A stretch of 64,000 bases of DNA. Origin: Zasmidium citrigriseum. Taxonomy: Eukaryota > Ascomycota > Dothideomycetes > Mycosphaerellales > Mycosphaerellaceae. The notes below the pieces were generated by a model. That model was not told the DNA's origin. It did not search any database and saw only the letters and a program-made list of their open reading frames with translations. Shown here in pieces: positions 55,660 through 64,000 of the stretch (positions are counted from its first letter, which is position 1; every line of letters begins with the position of its first letter). Location of the stretch: contig NHNW01000042.1 in assembly GCA_002786025.1 (NCBI GenBank), positions 248,001 through 312,000 on the forward strand, given 5' to 3'. A program made the translations under genes and the position numbers.

Positions 55660-56480
55660 CTAGAGAGCCCCCAACTCCTTCAACTTCCCAATCATGCCAT
55701 CCACATCCTCCACCTTCCCACCACCCTGCCGTGCCGGCGGCTCCATAACCTTAACAGTCTTCAACCTCTTCGCCCCATCAACACCAAAATCCGCCAGCGT
55801 CTTCTTCTCCAACGGCTTCTTCTTCGCCTTCATAATATTCGGCAGACTCGCATACCTTGGCTCGTTCAGCCTCAAATCGGTCGTAATGACCATGGGCAAC
55901 TTCGCCCGGAGGGTCTCCACACCTCCATCAACCTCTCTTGTGACTGTGCATGTATCCCCATCAATCTCCACCTGCGAAGCCTGCGTCGCTTGGGGCCAGT
56001 TCAAGAGCCCTGCGAGCATTTGACCCGTTTGGTTCGCGTCGTCGTCGATGCTTTGTTTCCCGAGAATCACCAGATTCCGGTCCTCCTGTTCCACCACCTT
56101 CTTAAGCAGTTTCGCCACGCCGAGCGGTTCCAGCTCTTGCTTCTCCTCCACGACGTGTAATCCGCGGTCGGCGCCCATGGCCATGGCCGTGCGTAGAATG
56201 TCCTGCGACTTGGCGGGTCCGGCGGAGAAGGCGAGGATGTCCTCGACGGGCTTCTTCTTCTCCCGCATGCGCACGGCTTCTTCGATGGAGAGTTCGTCAA
56301 AGGGGTTCATGCTGTGCTTCACGTTGGTCTCGACGCCCGTTTGGGCCTTGTTGACACGCGGTTTGACCTTGAGATGGACTGTTAGCTTCGGGGATCAGGT
56401 ATGAAGAGGCATTCGGTGCTGCTCACAGCATAGTCAATAACCCGCTTGACCGGGACCAATATCCTCAGCTTGGTCGCCAT
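55660..56480 (-). CDS. Electron transfer flavoprotein subunit beta
   Basis: Two exons (56480-56427, 56367-55660; 59-bp intron) give 253 aa, the normal length. ETF-beta pairs with ETF-alpha in the mitochondrial matrix and passes electrons from acyl-CoA dehydrogenases to ETF-ubiquinone oxidoreductase. Seen: MATKLRILVPVKRVIDYAVKP across the splice, NPFDELSIEEAVRM, VVEEKQELEPLGVAKLL, LGKQSIDDDANQTGQMLAGLL (AMP/FAD-site region), and the family signature with LRLNEPRYASLPNIMKAKKK. Exon 1 is only 18 codons and would be missed without splicing. The C-terminus is KELGAL. There is no obvious presequence, as is usual for this subunit. The 3' end of the coding strand is G-rich. Confidence 0.96.
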
Positions 56481-56980
56481 CTTCAAAGTCCAGTCGACTT
56501 CAGGAATGGGCCGATTGATTGTCAATGGATGGTGGTCGGGCAGAAGACGTCAACGGGAAGCTCTGCGATCTCGGACTCGGACACAGCGCGGCTACCACAG
56601 GTTCAATCTCGTTGGGGCGAGCCGAGGCTTCGGAAATACAAATGAGACGACAACTTGAACAACACTTGAACATGGAGATGGAATGATGAGATAAGGCTTT
56701 GCCAGCTTTGCATCAATTCTTTTCGGATCTTAAAAGTACATTGTCGAATACAGCTTCTTGCAGAATGGCAATACCACAATGCGACGTAGATTGATACGTT
56801 CATTGAGTTGTACTTTTCCGTCTGCAACTCACACTTGCAATCAACCCAATACCCGCGACGCTATGCTGAAGTGTGAAGCTCATGCCAGATAAGCCAACTT
56901 GCGGCGGCCAGTCGCGGAAAGAGTCGATCTCAAATGTGCTGGGCAGACTGGTGGTCGAATGAGTGGTGTGTACGGTTCAC
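56481..56980. other. Intergenic region upstream of the ETF-beta gene
   Basis: 500 bp with the ETF-beta promoter and the 3' flank of the RRM gene. No gene was recognised. Confidence 0.4.
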
Positions 56981-58193
56981 TTAAGCAGTAGCAGTGTTGA
57001 CGTTGGCGGAGCCCTCAGCGGTGGATGGCTGGGCGTCAACGTCCGGCTCGCCCTCAAGTGGTGCGTTTGGGTCGTCGTCCTCCTTTCCTGGGCTATCAAT
57101 CGCGACCTTAACAGCGATCTCGCGTCCCTCAATCTCCTTGCCGTTCATGTCGTTGCATGCCTTCTGTTGCAGCTCCTCACTAGCGAGCGTCACGAAACCG
57201 AAGCCACGACCCTTGCGGGGCTCGTTGCGGGCCTGAAGCTTGCGAACCATGAACTTGGGGATGGGGCGGAGGGCAATCTTGGCTGAGGTTGGCGAGTAGT
57301 CGGCGAAGATTTCGAGCAGCTATGATACAGTCAGCACTGAGTTCAGACTTGATAAAAGGGTGTAGCATACCTTCTCCTCACGAAGATCGTATGGGAGGTT
57401 GGCAACCATGATCTTCGTCTTGCTTGGAACGCCGTCCTCTGGTGGGCCGCGCTGCTTGCGCGGGCGGGTCGCGTCAGTCTTGCCCGCGCCCTTGGGGTCG
57501 ATGGTGCCAGCCTCGCCTGGCTCGCCAGAGAGGGCCTCGTTGGTGGTGGAAGCAAGAGGAGCAGCCTGGCCTGGGATGTTGGTAGGGCCACCGTTGGTAG
57601 TAGCCTCCTCACCGTTGCGGCCGTTGCGGCCACCACGAGCTGCGCGACCACCACGTCCACGGCCGCGACCACGGCCACGAGTCGATGTGCGGCGGCGTTG
57701 TTGACCCTCGCCGGCCTCGGCCTTCTCTTGGCCAGCCTCAGCAGCAGGCTCGGGCTTGCGGGCGAGCTGGACGGAGACCTTGCGGTCGAGGATGCTCTTG
57801 CCGTTGAGCTCGTTGATGGCACGCTCGGCTTCGGAAGGAGTGGACACGTCAACAAAGGCGTATCCGACTGGGCGAGTGGTGCGTGGGTTGGTTGGGATAG
57901 ATGTGGTTTCGCTGTGATTTCACCATCAGTCGCTGCTCTTTCCACGTGCGGCAAGTGCCAACGTACACAAGGTAGTCCTTGAAGAACTCCTTCAACTCTC
58001 CCTCGGTGGTCGCGTAAGCGAGGTTTCCAATGTAAAGTCTCCTGCCCTCAGCGGCGCTGGCGATGACGGCCTCGTTCTGCGAGGCGTTGATGGGCTTGTC
58101 GCCGCCGGCGCCAACGCTGGCGCCTTCAGCGGTGCCAGTTGGCTCGTTGAGGGAGGTGTTTGCCATTTGGGCGGTGGCAGCTTCGACAGACAT
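56981..58193 (-). CDS. RNA-binding protein with two RRM domains and a central RG-rich region
   Basis: Three exons (58193-57967, 57911-57371, 57319-56981; introns 55 and 51 bp) give 368 aa. The start is the ATG of MSVEAATAQ. RRM1 (about 50-130): RRLYIGNLAYATTEGELKEFF with RNP2 LYIGNL, then the spliced RNP1-like GYAFVDV and ERAINELNG. A basic, Arg/Gly-rich linker follows (RGRGRGRGGRAARGG), a typical methylation and RNA-contact region. RRM2 (about 235-335): KIMVANLPYD as RNP2, KGRGFGFVTLAS as RNP1, and CNDMNGKEIEGREI. The C-terminus is acidic. The first 5' splice uses GT|GTACGT and needs the phase-2 join. It probably acts in mRNA handling; no specific orthologue is claimed. Confidence 0.9.
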
Positions 58194-58766
58194 AGTTTGG
58201 GCTGTTGATGACACGAAGTGGACTGGTCTTGGGTGTAGCGGGTGGAGTACTTCGGGTGGCTGAAGTACTTCGTGTGGGTGTTAAGGAAACTGGATGTCCT
58301 GGTCCGCCGATGCTGGTGGAAACAGATTGTCGAGCTGCTCACATGTCAGTCATCCGATGCGCCGGCGTCAACAGCGCGCGGCGGCGCAAGTGAATACTCA
58401 CGGAGAGTTGGTGGCTAGCTACGTGGCCAAGATCCGAGTGTGTTTGGGGTTGATGGGTTTGGTGAACTGGATTGACGGTGGTGTTGGGGGAAGGAAAAGG
58501 GAGACGCAGCTTGACCTGTTGTTGCTGCCAGGCCAGAATTTCAGGCTTGGCGGCAGGGGTCCCTGGTGCTTCCCCGTGCGGAAGGCTCCACCAATCAAGT
58601 GAGATCACACGACACCGCAGCCATCGCCGCCATCTCCTGAAAATTGCCTGCCGTCCACTCCATTCGCCACCAACGCTGCGCACATGAACCATCGCCATCA
58701 GCACTAGCTTGACTGGCATTCACATTCTAATGCTGCTCGTGATAGCCGACTGCCAGACTGCCATCA
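58194..58766. promoter_or_regulatory. Divergent promoter region, RRM gene / tah18
   Basis: 573 bp between head-to-head genes. A CCAAT box lies at 58591-58595 in the forward orientation. Candidate pyrimidine-rich leaders occur on both strands. No other motif was assigned. Confidence 0.5.
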
Positions 58767-60836
58767 ATGGAAAGGGCCGGCCACGATGAGCCGGCAGCAG
58801 CGAGGCGTGGAGACGGAAGGCAACATGCTCGGTATGCCGCCTTCCTCTTGCTGTCCTATACTTTCGAGCACGTGATATAAAGGTATTCACATGATTCTCT
58901 AATATTTCTTCACTTCAGATCATCGAAAGACTCCCCCCGCACTGCTCTCATACTCTACGGCTCGGAGACCGGTAATGCACAAGATGTAGCTGAAGAAGTA
59001 GGTCGAATGACCGAAAGGCTCCGTTTCGAAACGACAGTATTGGACCTTGATTCCATTCAACTGCGGGATGTCGTTCAACCGACGGTTGTCATCTTTGTCA
59101 TTTCCACGACGGGCCAAGGGGAGATGCCCCAGAACGCCCGGAAGTTTTGGAAGACCTTACTCAGTGGTGCGTTGAAGCCTGGGATCCTTCGGAAGTTGCG
59201 GTTCTGTTCTTTTGGGCTGGGTGACAGCTCGTATGCGCACTATAATGTCGCTCATCGTATGCTGCATGGACGATTGGTTCAGTTGGGTGCAAACGCTTTC
59301 TGTGAACGGGGCGAGGGCAACGAGCAGCATCCGGAAGGGCACAGTGCTGGGTTCAGAGAGTGGATTGTGAAGCTCAAGCAGACACTGCTGGGTGTTTTCC
59401 CGCTTCCAGAAGGGTTGGAACCTTTGCCGGACGATTTCTTTATCGAGCCAAAGTGGAAGCTTGCGTTTGAGACGTCTGCAACGCAAGCAAATGGAGAGTG
59501 GACTTCAATCAATGAAGCCGCTGGTCAAAGTGTCCCCTCCGCGGCCTTGATGCCTGTGAAAGACTCCCACACCGCTCACATCGAACACAACGATCGCATC
59601 ACATCCAAAGATCATTTCCAAGATGTGAGATTACTTGATCTTCGCGTTCAAGAAGATGTATCTTACGGTCCAGGAGCAGTCGCAGTGGTCTATCCGAAGA
59701 ACTTTCCAGAGGACATTGAGAGCTTCATTGGACTGATGGGATGGGAAGACATCGCCGATAAGCCTTTGGAGCTGGTGACCACCGTTTCGCCGTCGGGGAA
59801 GATTCACTCACCCTTGATACCCTCACCACTACGCCATCTAGATCTCATAGGCGTGCCTTTGACTTTGAGGTGGTTGTTGGAGAACGTGCTCGACATTATG
59901 GCGATACCTCGCAGGACTTTCTTCGCGGAACTAGCGCACTTTGCTGGAGAGAGTAATGAAGATGAGGCATACCAGAAAGAGCGATTGCTCGAACTCGCCA
60001 ATCCCGAACTCATCGATGAGCTTTGGGACTATACAACTCGTCCGAAACGAACGATCCTGGAAGTAATGATGGACTTTACAACGATCAAGATTCCTTGGGA
60101 GTATGCCCTGTCCGTGCTTCCCATCATGCGAGGACGACAATTCAGCATTGCTAGTGGCGGTGCGTTGAAACGAGACGAAGAGGGCAGAACGAGAGTTCAG
60201 CTTCTGATTGCCATCGTGGACCCGCCAAGTCCCATCATCAAGTGGCGAAGGCGGTATGGTGTCTGTACGAGATACATCGCCTGCTTGCAAGACCATCAGC
60301 AGATCAACGTCGGCATTCAGCAGGGCTATCTGGATGTTCAACCGGCGGAGCTGCAAGTCCCCGTCCTCATGATCGGACCTGGCACCGGTCTCGCACCGAT
60401 GAGGTCGATGATCCACGAGCGAGTGCAGTGGGCGAATGAGTTGGGGCTCGTCAATGGCGAAAAGGCTCTGGAAGGCGACGTTCTCTTCTTCGGATGTCGA
60501 GCTGAGAATGCCGACTTCTTCTTCCGCAACGAATGGGAGCAACTTGGCAGCGAGCAAGGCTTGAGTGTCTTTACCGCATTCTCGCGGGACAAGACCAAGC
60601 CAAGACAGTATGTCCAGGACCAGATTCGTGCCCAAGATGCTGCAGTCTGCGAGGCGCTTTTGAAGCGTGATGGCAAAGTTTACGTGTGTGGCTCATCTGG
60701 CAACATGCCCAAAGGCGTGAGACAGGCCATCTTGGATGCTCTGGTGGAGCATTCGGGAAATTTGAGTGCGGAAGAAGCAGAGGCATACTTGGATAAGATG
60801 GAGAAGGGAGGCAGGTATAAACAAGAGACTTGGTGA
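58767..60836 (+). CDS. tah18: NADPH-dependent diflavin oxidoreductase Tah18
   Basis: Two exons (58767-58831, 58919-60836; 87-bp intron ending CTAATATTTCTTCACTTCAG) give 660 aa. Tah18 passes electrons from NADPH through FAD and FMN to Dre2 in cytosolic Fe-S cluster assembly. Seen: FMN-binding LYGSETGNAQDVAEEVGR, STTGQGEMP and FGLGDSSY; FAD-binding RQFSIASGG with GVCTRYIA; NADPH-binding GPGTGLAPMRS and YVCGSSGNMPKGV; and the canonical C-terminus with W as last residue (YKQETW). Only the ATG at 58767 matches the required phase; ATGs at 58785 and 58825 do not, so this start is chosen, giving an Arg-rich N-terminal extension (MERAGHDEPAAARRG). It is longer than usual at the N-terminus by about 20 residues. 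Confidence 0.93.
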
Positions 60837-60969
60837 AGAGATGACACGGAAATGAATATGATATGATATGAGACTCTTGTTAATGTGACTGCAGGCATTT
60901 GCAACATCCGGCTTAGGAGCACTTGCTGTTCGACCGTCGAAAACAGGCATATGCAGCCACAGGACCGAT

Positions 60970-61518
60970 ATGTTCGACCTTCTCCTCTTTCCCACAACGC
61001 ATCATACCCTCAACACGCCATCATCGGACTTCATCGTCCATCAACTGCCGAAGTGGCTATCGAAATACGCCTCGTCCGTGGAGCCGAACCCCATTGTCGG
61101 GGGCGTAAGCTTCGCTCGGCACACGTCTTCATCTCCTGGCATTTTGTGGGCCATCGCAAGGCATCACACAAACGAAGAGCGAGTGCGAAACCTCGTCCTC
61201 TTCGTCGAATCCAACCAAATCGGGCAGGCTGTGCGCTTGCCCAGCTGCAGCTTGGACTCGCAGAATGACGAGAGCTACCACCAAGAGTGGTCACATTCTC
61301 CACGGGAGTCGGAGTCGTCTCGAGAAACTATCGATGACCTTGAGTTGATAGTCTTGTGTAGCATTGCGACGTTCCAAAGGATCGACGGGGCGCCACAGCG
61401 CGATGACTTCCCAAACGAGAAGATTTCCCAGTCCGTGATGCCAAGCTCTCCAATCGAAGTTCCGAGATCTCGTGCCGATAGGATCTGGGCGCAACAGATA
61501 CATCAATCGTACGAATGA
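60970..61518 (+). CDS. Small orphan protein, 182 aa
   Basis: 182 aa, single exon, ATG at 60970 (MFDLLLFPTTHHTLN). No known domain was recognised. The sequence is mixed in character with a modest hydrophobic start, two Cys and an acidic mid-part (ESESSRETIDDLELIVLCSIA). No signal peptide, transmembrane helix or coiled coil is clear. It sits in a small gap between tah18 (stop 134 bp upstream) and the monooxygenase start (100 bp downstream), on the same strand as both. It could be a real lineage-specific gene or a chance open frame; the compact spacing and lack of intron give some support. Confidence 0.4.
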   Translation: MFDLLLFPTTHHTLNTPSSDFIVHQLPKWLSKYASSVEPNPIVGGVSFARHTSSSPGILWAIARHHTNEERVRNLVLFVESNQIGQAVRLPSCSLDSQNDESYHQEWSHSPRESESSRETIDDLELIVLCSIATFQRIDGAPQRDDFPNEKISQSVMPSSPIEVPRSRADRIWAQQIHQSYE

Positions 61519-61617
61519 CGATATGTCTGCATTTATACACTGGTCCGTCGACAGAATCTTTGCATTCAATGCTCAACGAGAGATCGCGGCGGAAGACTGG
61601 ACAACACCTGACTAACA

Positions 61618-63543
61618 ATGGCAACCACAACTTCTACCAGGACAGTGCTGCAAGGCACAATCAGACCACACAGTGTTCCTGAAAACAAACTCAAGCCAAA
61701 TTTCAATGCCGTGGAACTGAAGAAGAAGTACGATGAAGAACGTGACAAGCGTCTTCGCCACAACAACGGCCTCGAACAGTACCGTGCTATTGAAGGTGAC
61801 CTGGCTCACTTGCTCAAAGATCCAAATTGTGTCGACAAGCTGAAACGCAAGCCGATCGTGGAGGATTGCGAGGCACTGGTCATCGGCGGCGGTTATGGGG
61901 CGCAATTATTGGCAATTGAGCTTAGCCGAGCTGGTATTCAGGATGTCAGAATCGTTGAGAAAGGGGCTGATTTCGGGGGAACATGGTATTGGAGTGCGTG
62001 CTTGAAAGTGACTTGCTACCTTGACTTGTGCTGATTTGAACCAGATCAATACCCAGGGGCTCAGTGCGATATCGAAAGCTATGTCTACATGCCTCTCTTG
62101 GACGATACAGGGTACATGCCGACGCAAAAATACGCACCTGGACCAGAGCTACTATCGTACTCGCAACAACTCGGCAAGCGCTATCGACTGTATGAAAAGG
62201 CACTCTTCCAGACTGAGGTAACGAGGATGGACTGGCAGGAAGACCGTGCTCGATGGGATGTGCAAACTGATAGAGGCGACCATATCTATGCTCGTTTTGT
62301 GATTCCCGCAGCTGGACCACTCCATCGCCCAAAGCTGCCTAATCTTCCTGGCCTTGGCACGTTCAAAGGACATACTTTCCACACGGGCAGATGGGACTAC
62401 GAGTACACCGGTGGCGACCGAAAAGATGCATCTGCACCACTCGAAGGTCTTCGGGACAAGCGAGTCGGTGTCATAGGCACCGGGGCAACGGCGGTCCAGA
62501 TTGTCCCTTACCTTGGAAAATGGGCCAAGCATCTCTATGTGTTCCAACGTACCCCGTCTTCCATCGATGTACGGGGTAACAAACCAACCAATCCAGAATG
62601 GGTCCATACACTGGGTAAGGGCTGGCATCAGAAGCGCATGGACAACTTCAACATCATCGTGAATGGTGGAGTCCAAGAAGAGGATCTCGTATCGGATGGC
62701 TGGACCGACATCTTGCGGCAGCTAACTACCAAGAATGCGGTCGTGATGGCCGGCGATTCTGATCCTCGAAAGCAAGCTGAAACTAGGCAACGCCTGGACT
62801 TTGAGAAGATGGAGCAGATTCGGGCTCGAGTAGATGAGATCGTCCGGGATCCAAAGACCGCAGAAAGCCTCAAGCCTTACTACAACCAGTTCTGCAAGAG
62901 ACCGTGCTTCCATGACGACTACCTGCCCACATTCAACCGCGACAACGTCACTTTGATCGATACCCAAGGCAAAGGAGTCGAAGCAATCACAGAGAAGGGC
63001 ATCGTCGCCAACGGCCAAGAGACAGAACTCGACTGCCTGATCTTCGCAACCGGCTTCGAAACAGCAACACCATGGACACAGAAGTCTGGCATAGAGATCT
63101 TCGGTCGGGATGGAATCTCCCTAGATGAGAAGTGGAATTATGGACCGAGCACACTACACGGCCATTCCACGCGCTCTTTTCCCAACTGCTTCTTTGTAAG
63201 CACCATTCAAGCTGGTCTGTCTCCCAACTTCCTCCATATCACGGCATTTCAGGCGGAACATATCAGTCACATGATTCGGCGTTGCCGCGAGCAGAATGTG
63301 CGTACCATTGAGCCAACACAGGAGGCTGAGGATGCCTGGGTTCGAACGATTGTTGAGAGTGGCCAGAGGCGTAAGGCTTTTAGGATGCAGTGTACCCCTG
63401 GGTATTACAATAATGAGGGTCAGATTTCGGAGGCGCTGGATAGGCAGGCTTCGTATGGAGGTGGGGCATTGGAGTATATGGATATGTTGCGCCAGTGGCG
63501 AGGTGAGGATCAGCTAAAGGGACTGGAATTGCAATATTGGTAA
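61618..63543 (+). CDS. FAD-dependent Baeyer-Villiger-type monooxygenase
   Basis: Two exons (61618-61993, 62045-63543; 51-bp intron) give 624 aa. These enzymes use NADPH, FAD and O2 to insert oxygen next to ketones or to hydroxylate. Seen: Rossmann motif VIGGGYGAQLLAIEL from Gly90; GTWYWNQYPGAQCDIESY across the splice; the Baeyer-Villiger fingerprint FKGHTFHTGRWD (232-243), matching FxGxxxHxxxW(P/D); the second Rossmann motif VGVIGTGATAVQ; and the ATG-type motif LIFATGFETATPW. The C-terminal lid (SPNFLHITAFQAEHI) is present. No signal peptide. It is a stand-alone enzyme; no cluster partner is visible before the window ends. The last 240 bp are G-rich on the coding strand. Confidence 0.94.
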
Positions 63544-64000
63544 TGGATGGGGAAGAGAAGCCAGTTGCCTGTCAGCATGTTGCTGTCGAGTTGAAGAATA
63601 CAATAGATGAATGTTGAAACGACCGTTGATCTCCATCCCTTCATGGCTGTCTAAGGAGTCGTCTGCAACACAAGTGTCATGAGAGTATGAGGGATGTGAG
63701 AGCGCGCTCGTCTTCCTGGGCGATGTCACACTCCATTACTCTTTGAAGTAAAGTTGATGCATGCGTGGATGTAGACGACAGCTGCACATCTTTAACTCAG
63801 CATTGAAGGGCGGCTGTTGATTTCTCATTTGTGGTAGCACCGGACACGAGCAGCACCGATCTATGAAAGAGATCATGAGGTCCATCAACTAGCTGTGAAT
63901 ATCTATCAAATCGTTCCCTCACCCCGAGGCTTGACCATCTTCCTCCTAAACTAGGAATACCCTCTGGAGACAAAATGTCCCTGATCCTCACATCCTAACC
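63544..64000. other. Region downstream of the monooxygenase, to window end
   Basis: About 460 bp. A 64-codon minus-strand open frame at 63797-63991 has no recognisable similarity. A gene could begin beyond the window edge. Nothing firm can be said. Confidence 0.35.

Noticed and set aside
1..64000. tRNA, rRNA, CRISPR, insertion sequences or terminal repeats
   Set aside because: No cloverleaf-like segment with matching acceptor stem, no regular spaced repeats and no transposase or reverse transcriptase motifs were found by eye. Short tRNA genes could still be missed without a covariance search.

Overview
This is a window of filamentous ascomycete nuclear DNA. The genes are split by short introns, mostly 45-69 bp, with GT(G/A)..AG ends and CTGAC/CTAAC-type branch sites. 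Intergenic gaps are short, and the gene families (fungal-specific transcription factors, DUF7587-like proteins, AusD-type methyltransferase, Zrt3-like ZIP, Num1/ApsA-like PH protein) are typical of Pezizomycotina. The overall look fits Dothideomycetes (Mycosphaerellales-like), but that placement is inference. No bacterial-type operon, CRISPR array, recognisable transposon, rRNA or tRNA was seen.

Layout. 1-10.5 kb: a partial fungal transcription factor, the PI 3-kinase Vps34, two tandem DUF7587-like paralogues and a Ser/Thr kinase. 11.2-17.2 kb: a secreted carboxylesterase, an AusD-type methyltransferase and a His-rich ZIP zinc transporter. 17.8-28.4 kb: conserved housekeeping genes: Vms1 (ribosome quality control), Dot1 (H3K79 methyltransferase), Cwc24 (splicing) and a 1,638-aa cortical PH/coiled-coil protein of the Num1/ApsA type. 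29-37.6 kb: a GH17 glucanase, then a zinc-cluster transcription factor head to head with a full-length ABCB multidrug transporter, which is the clearest candidate regulatory module here. 37.8-43.8 kb: an RBR-like RING protein that lacks the catalytic cysteine, an ArfGAP (Gcs1-like), a RING-H2 protein with a predicted GC-AG intron and a C2H2 protein. 43.8-46 kb: no intact gene, only broken coding-like fragments. 46-64 kb: a four-helix membrane protein, an SLC6-type transporter, a zinc-cluster-less transcription factor, Oma1, an amidohydrolase, a small coiled-coil protein, ETF-beta, a two-RRM protein, Tah18, a small orphan gene and a Baeyer-Villiger-type monooxygenase.

Exon structures were assigned by hand from reading frame, splice consensus and family similarity recalled from general knowledge. 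No search was run. Most of the window is ordinary core genome. The points most worth a second look are the transcription factor/ABC divergent pair, the catalytically degenerate RBR protein, the predicted GC-AG and 36-nt introns, the 2-bp convergent gene pair, the broken-gene stretch at 44.4-45.8 kb, and a switch from C-rich to G-rich coding strand toward the 3' end that recurs in many unrelated genes.
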